In this document: positions 1 through 7,167 of the stretch, piece after piece | Numbering within the stretch: position 1 is the stretch's first letter | Layout of the letters: each line of letters starts with the position of its first letter | DNA from: Oscillospiraceae bacterium | GTDB lineage: Bacteria; Bacillota; Clostridia; Oscillospirales; CAG-272 | NCBI GenBank assembly: GCA_015065395.1 | Contig: SVQJ01000062.1 | Location: 1 to 9,185 of the forward strand | Direction: 5' to 3' | DNA: 9,185 nt | Translations under genes and position numbers: made by a program | The notes under the pieces: generated by a model | Seen by the model: only the letters and a program-made list of their open reading frames with translations | What the model was told of the DNA's origin: nothing | The model's database searches: none

Positions 1-1099
1 CACGAACCCGTGCTTTTTCGCAAGGAAGCTGAAGTCCTGCCTGCGCCATAAGCGAAAACAACCCCAAGGTTTTGAGTGAAACTGTTTTACCGCCGGTGTT
101 AGGGCCTGTGATGACCAGCATAGACCATTCACCGCCCACTTCTATGGTTACGGGAACAGCCTTTCCTCCTGCAATAAGAGGATGTCTGCATTTTTCAAGC
201 ACTACCGCACCCTTTTCTGTGATGTACGGTTCCACAGCATCCATAGAATATGCCAGCTCACTTTTGGCAAAAGTGAAGGCAAGCAAGGTAATATTTGAAT
301 AATTCAAGCGCAAAAGTCCGCTGATGGAAGAAACTTGAGCAGAAAGCTCGGTAAGAATGCGCTCGATTTCGTATTCTTCCTGCACATGAAGCTCGCGAAG
401 CTCATTATTCGCCTCAACAACGCTCATCGGCTCAATAAACAATGTTGCACCCGACGCCGACGTATCATGAACAAGTCCTTTTACTTCGTTGCGATATTCA
501 CTTTTTACAGGAATAACAAATCTTCCGCCACGTGTTGTAACAATATTTTCCTGAAGATATTTGGATAATGCTCCGCCTTGAGTGTATTTTTGCATCAGAT
601 CGGCGATCTTTGCATTTGTACGCCTGATCCTGTGCCTGATATCTGCCAAGACAGGACTTGCCTCATCAGCGATCATATCCTCTGAAATAATGGCCTTAAG
701 AATTGAATCCTCCAGCTTTTTGTGCACCGAAAGGCGCATAAAGATTTCATCAATCCCTGTTTCAAACTTTTTATCGCTTTTGATATACTCCAAAAGACCT
801 CTTGACGTGCGGAGAACATTGGCACAATCAAGTAATTCTCTGGTAGTGAGAGTTGCACCCTTATCTGCTCTTTCAAGAGTACCGGTTATATCCCGGATGC
901 TGCCGAAGGAAGGATTACCCTTTTGTCCTGCAAGACGCTTCGCATCAGCCGTTCTGGTCTGCCAGAGCTTAACTTCATCGATATCATCGCTGGGGACAAG
1001 AGCCCGAGCCATCTCTTTGGCACCGTCTGTCTGGGCCTTTTGAGCCAGTAGCTCTCTTATTTTATTGAATTCAAGTGTATAAAGATTTTTTTCGTTCAT
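1..1099 (-). CDS. mutS2: Endonuclease MutS2, N-terminal part (cut by window edge)
   Basis: MutS2 is a MutS-family ATPase without the mismatch-reading domain; in Firmicutes it is linked to control of recombination and to rescue of collided ribosomes. The window holds about 366 residues from the ATG at 1099, roughly half of the usual ~780. The N-terminus (LEFNKIRELL, residues 9-18) is typical. The conserved core block at about 187-224 includes TTRGGRFVIPVKSEYR and HDTSASGATLFIEP. The Walker A motif GPNTGGKT is at 332-339, encoded near positions 83-106. Walker B, the coiled coil and the C-terminal Smr nuclease domain lie outside the window, so their integrity is unknown. The start overlaps the recO stop as ATGA. 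No Shine-Dalgarno sequence is visible upstream (the preceding bases are AT-rich), so translation probably depends on re-initiation after recO. Confidence 0.95.
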   Translation of the reverse strand, partial: MNEKNLYTLEFNKIRELLAQKAQTDGAKEMARALVPSDDIDEVKLWQTRTADAKRLAGQKGNPSFGSIRDITGTLERADKGATLTTRELLDCANVLRTSRGLLEYIKSDKKFETGIDEIFMRLSVHKKLEDSILKAIISEDMIADEASPVLADIRHRIRRTNAKIADLMQKYTQGGALSKYLQENIVTTRGGRFVIPVKSEYRNEVKGLVHDTSASGATLFIEPMSVVEANNELRELHVQEEYEIERILTELSAQVSSISGLLRLNYSNITLLAFTFAKSELAYSMDAVEPYITEKGAVVLEKCRHPLIAGGKAVPVTIEVGGEWSMLVITGPNTGGKTVSLKTLGLFSLMAQAGLQLPCEKARVR

Positions 1100-1878
1100 A
1101 AAAGAAATGATTTATAAAAGTCAAGTGTATTAAATGAATGTTCCAAATGGTTTATCAAATACCCTTCCGTCACCTTCCCGAGAATATACATATCGTCCTC
1201 AGGCAAGGAAAAAGAAAGCAACCTCTCCTGGGGACATGAGACTATATATCTCATTGCAAAAAGCACTGCAGGAGTGATTATATAATAAAGTCTTGCAGTC
1301 CCCTCCGTCATCTCTGCATCCTTTTCAGCCTTAGGCTTGCAATCTGCACATAGTATGCGTCCGTTCATAACATCAAGATACATATCTCCCGAGGGCTCGC
1401 ATCCGCACTCTGCGCAGAATGAAAGCTCCGGGCAAAAGCCGCACTCTGCACTGCAACGCATTTCAAATGCTGCTTTAATAAGCTCCATTGCAGTTTTCGG
1501 ACGCGTACTTATTGCATAAAGAGTGTTCAGCGTCAGCCTCAGAAGAGCAGGCTCAGGCGCATTTTCAACGCTCACGTCTCCAAGAACATCGCACACATAA
1601 GCTGCAAGAGACAACCTGTCCAAATCCGCCCGAAGCCCATAAAAGCACTCCAAAAGCTCAGCTTCCTCTACATACCAAAACTTCTTTGATCTACGGAGAA
1701 TATAATTTGAAAAAGCAAAGGGTTGGCATGCCGCCATATTTTTATTTTTCAGGCTTTTTACCCCTTTGCCTGTAACCGTCAGCTTTCCGTATTCCTCAGT
1801 TACAAGGGTTATTATCTTATCAAAATCCCCGGTATCGGTCTCACGTACATTCAGACCGCGTACGCTGATCCTGTCCAT
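1096..1878 (-). CDS. recO: DNA repair protein RecO
   Basis: RecO mediates recombination in the RecFOR pathway, binding single-stranded DNA and helping load RecA. The 260-residue length fits the family (about 240-260). The N-terminal ~80 residues match the OB-fold part (DTGDFDKIITLVTEEYGKLT at 16-34). A helical domain follows, containing a zinc-finger-like cysteine cluster: C155-x2-C158 and C177-x2-C180, the expected four ligands, with extra cysteines at 142, 146, 149 and 160. The ATG at 1878 overlaps the era stop as TGATG, and a weak AGGGA lies 9 nt upstream. The 3' end overlaps mutS2 by four bases. era followed by recO is a common Firmicute order, which supports the call because RecO is poorly conserved in sequence. 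The family is near certain; zinc binding is inferred. Confidence 0.93.
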   Translation of the reverse strand: MDRISVRGLNVRETDTGDFDKIITLVTEEYGKLTVTGKGVKSLKNKNMAACQPFAFSNYILRRSKKFWYVEEAELLECFYGLRADLDRLSLAAYVCDVLGDVSVENAPEPALLRLTLNTLYAISTRPKTAMELIKAAFEMRCSAECGFCPELSFCAECGCEPSGDMYLDVMNGRILCADCKPKAEKDAEMTEGTARLYYIITPAVLFAMRYIVSCPQERLLSFSLPEDDMYILGKVTEGYLINHLEHSFNTLDFYKSFLL

Positions 1879-2771
1879 CAGTCAAGGTCCCTGGGATTAA
1901 ATCCGAAATTATTGAGATTATTCTCATTATCGCGCCATTTTTCTTTGACCTTGACCCAAAGATTAAGATAAACCTTCATGCCAAAGAACTTTTCAAGATC
2001 CTCCCTCGCATAAGTGCCTATCCGCTTAAGCATTTCTCCGCCCTTGCCCACGATGATTCCCTTATGGGACTCCTTCTCACAGTAGATCTCAGCACGTATT
2101 GAAAGAAGATCCTCCTCTTCCCTGAATTCCTCGATCACAACAGCACTGCCGTGGGGAATTTCACGGGAAAGAGTACGCAGCATCTTTTCACGGATGATCT
2201 CTGCAGCGATCTGCTTCTCAGGCTGATCGGTTATCATATCCTCTTCAAAGAACCATTCGCCCTCATAAAGGAATTTTTCAGCCTCTGACATAACATCGGA
2301 AAGATTCTTCTCTTTTAGTGCACTGACAGGAACAAACGCATCAAAATCGTATAGTGCAGCATACTCTGAAATTGTTTGCGCCACGGTCTCACGGTTATAA
2401 AGATCGATTTTATTCAGAACCAACATTGCAGGCAAACCTTCAGACTTAACCTTTTCGCAGATATTGCGCTCAATATCGCCCGGGGTCTTTCCTGCATCAC
2501 CGATAAGTATAACCGCATCAGCGGTTCCGATGGAAGAGCGTACGCTCTTCATCATGTACGATCCAAGCTTGGTTTTAGCCTTATGAATTCCGGGTGTATC
2601 AAGAAAAACAAACTGATTTTCACCTTCAGTAAGGATACCCATGATCCTGTTTCTCGTTGTCTGGGGCTTAGACGAAACTATAGCAATCTTCTCTCCGAGA
2701 AGTGCGTTCATCAAGGTTGATTTTCCCACGTTGGGACGTCCTACTATTGCAATAAAAGCCGTTTTTGTCAT
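1878..2771 (-). CDS. era: GTPase Era
   Basis: Era is a small GTPase that binds the 3' end of 16S rRNA and acts in maturation of the 30S ribosomal subunit. The 297-residue protein is full length for the family. Visible motifs: G1 GRPNVGKS at 11-18, the switch I/G2 segment SKPQTTRNRI at 34-43, G3 DTPG at 58-61, G4 NKID at 120-123 and G5 SAL at 150-152. The C-terminal KH RNA-binding domain has its GIIVGKGGEMLKRIG loop at 238-252. The ending (VKVKEKWRDNENNLNNFGF) is typical of Era. The ATG start is preceded by GAGG about 8 nt upstream, overlapping the ybeY stop codon. It sits 10 nt after ybeY, whose product acts on the same 16S rRNA 3' region. In B. subtilis dgkA and cdd lie between the two; here they are absent. 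Confidence 0.98.
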   Translation of the reverse strand: MTKTAFIAIVGRPNVGKSTLMNALLGEKIAIVSSKPQTTRNRIMGILTEGENQFVFLDTPGIHKAKTKLGSYMMKSVRSSIGTADAVILIGDAGKTPGDIERNICEKVKSEGLPAMLVLNKIDLYNRETVAQTISEYAALYDFDAFVPVSALKEKNLSDVMSEAEKFLYEGEWFFEEDMITDQPEKQIAAEIIREKMLRTLSREIPHGSAVVIEEFREEEDLLSIRAEIYCEKESHKGIIVGKGGEMLKRIGTYAREDLEKFFGMKVYLNLWVKVKEKWRDNENNLNNFGFNPRDLD

Positions 2772-2781
2772 TTTATTTTCC

Positions 2782-3258
2782 TCAATCTCTCGTTATTTTA
2801 AGTATTTCCATTATTTTATCCTGCCGAGATCTCATGTCCTTATCATCCTCATCAGAAAGCTCATGATCATATCCCAAAAGATGTAAGACAGAGTGAACCG
2901 TAAGAAAGGCCACCTCTCTTTTGAAGCTGTGTCCAAAACTTTCAGCCTGCTCAGCCGCCCTCTCCAATGAAAGCACAATATCTCCAAGCTCACACGGCAA
3001 TCCCGGCATGGGCTCATCCCCCGCCGGAAAGTCGTACATGGGAAAAGAAAGAACATCGGTGGCGCTATCCTTGTTTCTGTAATCACGATTAAGCTCTCTT
3101 ATCCCTTCATTATCTGTAAAAGTAACCGATACCTCGGCATCAAAGCTGAAGCCTTCGTATTCTAAACAGGCAAGAACAGCGCGGCGGATAAGTGTTCTCA
3201 AAGCAATTTTGCATTCGATCTTGGATTGCTCATTTGTAAAATACATTTTCAGTTTCAC
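2782..3258 (-). CDS. ybeY: Endoribonuclease YbeY (rRNA maturation factor)
   Basis: YbeY is a single-strand metal-dependent endoribonuclease involved in 16S rRNA 3'-end maturation and 70S quality control. At 158 residues it has normal length. The zinc-binding signature HSVLHLLGYDH (122-132) gives H122, H126 and H132 in the family spacing H-x3-H-x5-H; the family usually has Gly where this protein has Ser123. Conserved segments LNRDYRNKDSATDVLSFP (56-73) and LGDIVLS (91-97) are present. The start is GTG at 3258, which overlaps the phoH stop as GTGA and has GGAGG 11 nt upstream. An ATG four codons further in is possible, but its distance from GGAGG (23 nt) makes it less likely. The gene lies between phoH and era, a widely conserved RNA-processing neighbourhood. 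Confidence 0.96.
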   Translation of the reverse strand: MKLKMYFTNEQSKIECKIALRTLIRRAVLACLEYEGFSFDAEVSVTFTDNEGIRELNRDYRNKDSATDVLSFPMYDFPAGDEPMPGLPCELGDIVLSLERAAEQAESFGHSFKREVAFLTVHSVLHLLGYDHELSDEDDKDMRSRQDKIMEILKITRD

Positions 3259-4277
3259 TGCTTTATCACCCTCCGCTGAACCTTTTTAGCTTCTTCTTTA
3301 GAACTTGCCCTCTCCCTTGCGTTCTTCTCATAAGCAAGTATTATTTTCTGCACCAGCCTGTGACGTACCACATCGCGATCAGAAAACTCATGGATATATA
3401 TATCGTCAATATCCCGAAGTATTTTAACAGCCTCAGAAAGACCGGATCTCTGACCAAAAGGAAGGTCGGTCTGTGTAAGGTCACCCGTTACCACAGCCTT
3501 TGATCCGTTTCCGAGACGGGTGAGAAACATTTTCATCTGCTCCGGTGTGGTATTTTGTGCTTCATCAAGTATTATAAAGCAATCGTCAAGCGTTCTACCT
3601 CTCATATAAGCCAGAGGAGCAATTTCAATAGTCATCTTCTCCATAAGCCGAGCACAGTTTTCCATACCCAGCATCTCATAGAGAGCATCATAAAGAGGAC
3701 GCAGATAGGGGTCTATTTTTGACTGAAGATCTCCGGGGAGAAATCCCAACCGCTCTCCTGCCTCTACCGCAGGACGCGTGAGGATTATTCTTGTGACCTC
3801 ATGGGCGCGAAGCGCTTTAACAGCCATGGAAACTGCCAAAAAGGTCTTACCTGTTCCTGCGGGACCGATACCGAAAACAACAGTATTCTTCTTTATTGCT
3901 TCCACATATCTTTTCTGACCCACGGTCTTTACCTTTATGGGTCGGCCCTTAGCGCTTATGCATATAAGATCTCCGCCGAACATGGCAAGCTCCTCAACCT
4001 TTCCATCGCTCACCATGGATATAATATAGTCCACAGTCTGTTCGGTCAGAATTTCATTTTCTGCACACACTTTTTTTAATTGTTCGATTACAGAAGCGGC
4101 AAGAAGGGTTTCACCTTCACTTCCGTCGATGATTATACTGTCTTCACCGCTGTCATCTCCGCTCATATTGTAGATCCTTACCCCGAACGCCTCTTCTATT
4201 CTGTGAACGTTTCGGTCAAAGCTTCCGAATATCCGAAGAGTAATTTCGCTGTTCTGAACACTTACTTTTCTCTGCAT
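3255..4277 (-). CDS. phoH: PhoH-family ATPase (YbeZ-like)
   Basis: This is a PhoH-type P-loop ATPase with an RNA-linked role inferred from its conserved partnership with YbeY; the exact biochemical job of the family is not settled. The 340-residue chain has an N-terminal KH-like/alpha-beta region (about 1-110), then the ATPase core: Walker A GPAGTGKT at 138-145, the PhoH signature RPAVEAGERLGFLPGD at 168-183, Walker B ILDEAQN at 236-242, and the sensor-like VVTGDLTQTDLP at 262-273. I chose the ATG at 4277. A longer reading from a TTG at 4340 would add 21 residues with no family resemblance and would overlap yqfD by 62 nt. The ATG follows the yqfD stop by one base and has only a weak site (ACGGA), so coupling to yqfD is likely. 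The 3' end overlaps ybeY. Confidence 0.96.
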   Translation of the reverse strand: MQRKVSVQNSEITLRIFGSFDRNVHRIEEAFGVRIYNMSGDDSGEDSIIIDGSEGETLLAASVIEQLKKVCAENEILTEQTVDYIISMVSDGKVEELAMFGGDLICISAKGRPIKVKTVGQKRYVEAIKKNTVVFGIGPAGTGKTFLAVSMAVKALRAHEVTRIILTRPAVEAGERLGFLPGDLQSKIDPYLRPLYDALYEMLGMENCARLMEKMTIEIAPLAYMRGRTLDDCFIILDEAQNTTPEQMKMFLTRLGNGSKAVVTGDLTQTDLPFGQRSGLSEAVKILRDIDDIYIHEFSDRDVVRHRLVQKIILAYEKNARERASSKEEAKKVQRRVIKQ

Positions 4278-4278
4278 A

Positions 4279-5478
4279 TTATTCCGTTTCTTTATTCTCT
4301 GTATTTTCTTCCCCGATAAGCAAGGGGACTTTTTTTGCAATATCGTCTATACAATAAAGACTGCAACTGATCGTATATGTATCACCGTCAAAGCTTTTTG
4401 TTACATTTTTGGAAATAAGCTCTCCATCTCCAAGCACCTCTGAAAGCTTCTTTCTGTATTCTTTTATTGCCAACAGCTCAGCTTCACTCTCCGTAAGGGT
4501 GGTTTCCTTCATCTCATATTCGCGGTACTCTTCTTTTTCTACCCATAACGGCAAAGGCACGGTATCAAACAACGTAAAACGGTCACACACAGCTATTTTA
4601 TCACAAAACTCATAAGGAATTCCACCCTTTAGGAAAAGATTTATATCAAAATTAAAAAATCTGATGGAATTTTTTACTGTTTTTTCTCCTGTTTCTACCT
4701 TAACAGTCTGCTTTAGGGGAACAGATACATCAAAAGCCCTGTGAACTCTCGCATAAACACTACCCTCGGCACTTTCAAAACGGTTGAATGTTTCCTTATA
4801 CGATATCGCACCGCTTATTAAAAGCTCACCCGCAAGCACCGTATCATAAAGCTCTACCACGGGTTTTCCGTCTATTGCCGCTATACGTTCAATTTGTCCG
4901 GCTTCTGACGCAACTATATTGTAATACCCTTCCTCATCGTCAATCTCTAAAGGATCTTTCTCGCGGACCTGAACATTTGCATGATTACCGTTCATATTTA
5001 CCGATATCCATGCAATGCTTTCGCTTTCCATCAGAAAGCGGTTATGAAGAAGGTCGAAATCAATATTTTTATATGTATCACCCACTCCGCATCCAAGCTT
5101 TTCAAGCAATTCTTCAATTTCTTTGTCTGGCACGGATGTATTACCGCTTATATCAACGCACCATATAACCCTCTGCGCCATAAACAGCATGATTGCGAGT
5201 ATCAGCGCGCCGACGGGTATTCCCCATCTTTTTCTGTAACGGTATACAAGATGCGGCAGTCCTCTCATCCGCCCTCGCTCGAATGGCAATCCATGGGATG
5301 AAAAGCTTTTTTCTATAGTCCTTCTTCTGTACAGAGGAACAAATACAGATACCTTTTCCTCGCCTTTTACACAATCACGAAAAGGGACATCTAACTTTGA
5401 AAGAACAAAAAATGCTTTATTCATGATTCTTTTTTCAAATATAAGCTCGCTCTCTCCGCCAAGATAAGTTATAAGCAT
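4279..5478 (-). CDS. yqfD: Sporulation protein YqfD
   Basis: YqfD is a membrane protein of the mother-cell sporulation programme, in the sigma-E regulon of B. subtilis; its molecular role is not established. The 399 residues match the B. subtilis length. The basic N-terminal part (about 1-84) would be cytoplasmic. One membrane segment follows at about 87-105 (IPVGALILAIMLFMAQRVIW), then a long exported region. Residues about 108-140 (VDISGNTSVPDKEIEELLEKLGCGVGD) look like the POTRA-like fold seen in FtsQ-type proteins; this is my reading by eye. The ATG at 5478 lies inside the end of yqfC (10-nt overlap) behind a strong GGGGAGG site within the yqfC coding sequence, so the pair is translationally tied. 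The C-terminal ~20 residues are acidic and low in complexity. Confidence 0.92.
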   Translation of the reverse strand: MLITYLGGESELIFEKRIMNKAFFVLSKLDVPFRDCVKGEEKVSVFVPLYRRRTIEKSFSSHGLPFERGRMRGLPHLVYRYRKRWGIPVGALILAIMLFMAQRVIWCVDISGNTSVPDKEIEELLEKLGCGVGDTYKNIDFDLLHNRFLMESESIAWISVNMNGNHANVQVREKDPLEIDDEEGYYNIVASEAGQIERIAAIDGKPVVELYDTVLAGELLISGAISYKETFNRFESAEGSVYARVHRAFDVSVPLKQTVKVETGEKTVKNSIRFFNFDINLFLKGGIPYEFCDKIAVCDRFTLFDTVPLPLWVEKEEYREYEMKETTLTESEAELLAIKEYRKKLSEVLGDGELISKNVTKSFDGDTYTISCSLYCIDDIAKKVPLLIGEENTENKETE

Positions 5479-5741
5479 TCCTCTTCCTCCCCAAAAGTGA
5501 TTCCCGTTATATTTCCGCTCACCAAAAGCAAATCCTGCCTATATGCTTGAACACAAAGAGAGCTCCCAAGAACCTTTACATCTCCGCTGACGGTACGGCA
5601 ATACACAATGCTGTCTGAAAAATCAAGAAGAGCAAGGCACCCCGTGAGAATGAGCTCTTCTTTTCCATATACTTCAACCATTGCGGCAAATCCTGTTTTC
5701 TCCCTCATATTTTCTCTGAGTTTACGCAGTTTCTCTATCAT
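5469..5741 (-). CDS. yqfC: Sporulation protein YqfC (YabP/YqfC family)
   Basis: This is a 90-residue member of the YabP/YqfC family, small beta-rich sporulation proteins; yqfC is in the sigma-E regulon in B. subtilis and its role is unknown. The family pattern is clear from about residue 22: VEVYGKEELILTGCLALLDF, then VSGDVKVLGSSLCVQAYRQD, then LLLVSGNITGITF, alternating strands with glycine turns. I chose the ATG at 5741 because GAGGG sits 6-7 nt upstream. The alternative GTG at 5753 adds four residues and has no ribosome site. It is the first gene of the leftward operon and overlaps yqfD by 10 nt. No signal peptide or membrane segment is visible. The two-gene yqfC-yqfD arrangement ahead of phoH is the same as in Bacillus. 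Confidence 0.92.
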   Translation of the reverse strand: MIEKLRKLRENMREKTGFAAMVEVYGKEELILTGCLALLDFSDSIVYCRTVSGDVKVLGSSLCVQAYRQDLLLVSGNITGITFGEEEECL

Positions 5742-5782
5742 ACCGACCCTCACTGTATTTTTATTTTTATATCCGCATATAG

Positions 5783-5813
5783 ATTTTATGAAATATCAGC
5801 AGTATTATTACAA
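5783..5813 (-). promoter_or_regulatory. Candidate promoter of the yqfC-mutS2 operon
   Basis: Reading on the minus strand, CATAAAAT (5790-5783) matches the sigma-E -10 consensus CATACAAT at seven of eight positions. TAATAAT (5810-5804), 13 nt upstream, is close to the sigma-E -35 KMATATT. The same -10 also pairs with TTGTAA (5813-5808) at a 17-nt spacing, giving a weak sigma-A-like promoter (TTGTAA, N17, CATAAA, four of six in each box). Either would give a leader of about 35 nt before the yqfC ATG. Sigma-E use is expected for yqfCD. A vegetative promoter is needed for era and its neighbours, and could lie here or inside the operon. Consensus sequences are from memory, and the region is AT-rich, so chance matches are possible. 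Confidence 0.35.
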
Positions 5814-5828
5814 AAGGAGTATGATTTG
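5813..5828 (+). promoter_or_regulatory. Ribosome binding site fixing a TTG start for ylbJ
   Basis: AAAGGAG (5813-5819) is followed, 6 nt after its last base, by TTG at 5826. An ATG at 5821 is nearer but opens a two-codon frame (ATG ATT TGA), so it cannot start the gene. No in-frame ATG lies near. This site is why the TTG is taken as the real start. Confidence 0.8.
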
Positions 5829-6881
5829 AAAAACTTAGGGAAATTTATAACATCTTGTGTACTTATGCTTTGTGCCGTGGTGCTGACCTTTTTCTCAGAC
5901 AGAGCCTCCTGCTATGCTTGGGATGCTCTTAAAGTATGCGCAGTTTCGGTTATTCCTTCCCTATTCCCGTATATGGTCATTTCCTCGCTTATCGTCTCCA
6001 CCAAAAGTGCCGCTGTTATTGGCAATATATTACCGGTTTCCAGATTATTTTCCTTAAAGAAAAAAGCCTCCGCACCTATTATACTGGGTTTCCTTTGCGG
6101 CTTTCCCGTAGGCGCCAAGGCAACGGTCGATATGTACAAAAGCGGTGAGATCTCAAAAGAGGAGGCAGAGGTCCTCATATCGGTTTCAAATAATACCGGC
6201 CCATCCTTCGTTGTTTCCGTCATAGGTGCGTCCTTCTGGAAAAGTTCCCTTTTCGGTTGGCAATTATATGCATATCAGCTTTTTTCGGCTCTGATAGCCG
6301 CGCTGACGGTTAATCGACTGATCTTCCCCTTCAAAGCTAACAAGCTCACGACGGGGAGCGCAAGTCTCGAGCGTAAAAGCTCATCATTTTTCAACGCTGT
6401 TTCCGACAGCGCAGGCTCTGTTATCACTGTTTGTGCTTTTATCGTTTTCTTTTCGGTGATAGCAGGTTTTTCACTCCCATTGATTTCCTATATATCACCT
6501 ACACTGGCGGGCATCTTCTCATCCATTCTGGAGCTTACAAAGGGAACCGCCTTTTCGGCAGCAGTAGGCGGTGCTGAGGGGAGATTTTTGGCCGGCCTTT
6601 GCGTGGGATGGTCAGGCATATCCGTTTTTTGCCAGACAGCTTCTTTTACATCCCCCCAAAAGCTCTCGTTAAAAAGAACTTTTTGTACCAAGGCTATCCA
6701 AGGTATTCTTTGCGGTACCATGGCAGCCTTTCTGTCTCCTTGCTCAGGCAACACTGAAAAACTGCATGAGATCTATAGCGAAGCTTCCGTTTTGATGCCC
6801 GAAAGGATTCCCACAGCGATCATTTGTTCTGTACTCTTTATGTTTATAATAAAAAATATCGCAAAACGGCATAAAATCTGA
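5826..6881 (+). CDS. ylbJ: Sporulation membrane protein YlbJ / SpoVV-like transporter
   Basis: YlbJ (SpoVV) in B. subtilis is a mother-cell membrane protein needed to pass dipicolinic acid toward the forespore; it is sigma-E dependent and resembles nucleoside-type transporters. This 351-residue protein has the family hallmarks: WDALKVCAVSVIPSLFPYMVIS (32-53), LGFLCGFPVGAKATVDMYKSGEIS (87-110) and the polar SVSNNTGPSFVVSVIG segment (119-134), probably part of the transport path. By eye there are about eight to nine hydrophobic segments, near 7-23, 35-57, 83-98, 124-138, 145-165, 197-223, 255-272, 289-305 and 328-344. It is somewhat shorter than the Bacillus protein (about 400). The gene diverges from yqfC, another expected sigma-E target; I could not define its own promoter with confidence. 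An uncharacterised paralogue is possible but less likely. Confidence 0.85.
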   Translation: MKNLGKFITSCVLMLCAVVLTFFSDRASCYAWDALKVCAVSVIPSLFPYMVISSLIVSTKSAAVIGNILPVSRLFSLKKKASAPIILGFLCGFPVGAKATVDMYKSGEISKEEAEVLISVSNNTGPSFVVSVIGASFWKSSLFGWQLYAYQLFSALIAALTVNRLIFPFKANKLTTGSASLERKSSSFFNAVSDSAGSVITVCAFIVFFSVIAGFSLPLISYISPTLAGIFSSILELTKGTAFSAAVGGAEGRFLAGLCVGWSGISVFCQTASFTSPQKLSLKRTFCTKAIQGILCGTMAAFLSPCSGNTEKLHEIYSEASVLMPERIPTAIICSVLFMFIIKNIAKRHKI

Positions 6882-6889
6882 AAAGTGCC

Positions 6890-6918
6890 TTGATTTGTTG
6901 AAAAAAATTTAATATAAT
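6890..6918 (+). promoter_or_regulatory. Sigma-A promoter for the small ORF-prfB operon
   Basis: TTGATT (6890-6895) and a perfect TATAAT (6913-6918) are separated by 17 nt, the optimum for the housekeeping sigma factor. Transcription would begin near 6925, leaving a leader of about 28 nt before the GTG at 6953. It starts 9 nt after the ylbJ stop codon. I see no convincing terminator between ylbJ and this promoter, so some read-through from ylbJ during sporulation is possible. Confidence 0.8.
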
Positions 6919-6952
6919 ATCTTTGTATGTAAAAGAAAGGACTGTTCCATTT

Positions 6953-7156
6953 GTGAAGATCGATAAAAGCGAATGCATTTGCGCCTTTTGCGAAAATGCC
7001 GTTCCGATTTTTGACAGCGATACTGTACTGTGTGAAAAAAACGGCATCGTTTCAAAAGGATATTCCTGCAGGCACTTTTCCTATGATCCGCTGAAGAGAA
7101 CACCGCCGAGGGTAATTAAGTCTCCGAAGCTGGACTACATTGACATTAATGAATAA
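6953..7156 (+). CDS. Small cysteine-rich protein of unknown function
   Basis: I do not recognise a named function. The 67-residue protein has five cysteines: C8, C10 and C13 (motif ECICAFCE), C27 (VLCEKNG) and C39 (YSCRHF). C10-x2-C13 with C27 and C39 could be a small zinc-ribbon-like site; this is inference. The C-terminal half holds a basic, proline-rich stretch, YDPLKRTPPRV (44-54), which could contact nucleic acid or the ribosome. There is no signal peptide or membrane segment, so it is probably cytoplasmic. I chose GTG at 6953, with AAAGGA (6936-6941) 11 nt upstream. A TTG at 6923 would add ten residues but lies at or before the expected transcription start and has no ribosome site. It is first in the operon, 11 nt ahead of prfB. 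Similar short proteins seem to occur in related Clostridia, from memory. Confidence 0.8.
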   Translation: MKIDKSECICAFCENAVPIFDSDTVLCEKNGIVSKGYSCRHFSYDPLKRTPPRVIKSPKLDYIDINE

Positions 7157-7167
7157 AGGACGATAAT

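Noticed and set aside
582..1043. 153-codon open frame on the plus strand
   Set aside because: It is antisense to well-conserved mutS2 sequence; the minus-strand protein matches MutS2 throughout.
4278..4340. Longer phoH start (TTG at 4340)
   Set aside because: It would overlap yqfD, adds residues without family resemblance and uses a rare start, while an ATG sits one base after the yqfD stop.
6868..6889. GGCA...TGCC pairing after ylbJ as a terminator
   Set aside because: The stem is only 4 bp with a 14-nt loop and no following T-run, so it is not credible.
6939..6948. GGA/TCC mini-hairpin covering the ribosome site of the small gene
   Set aside because: Three base pairs are too few to act as a regulatory structure.
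6923..6952. Upstream TTG start for the small cysteine-rich gene
   Set aside because: It falls at or before the expected transcription start of the TATAAT promoter and has no ribosome site.
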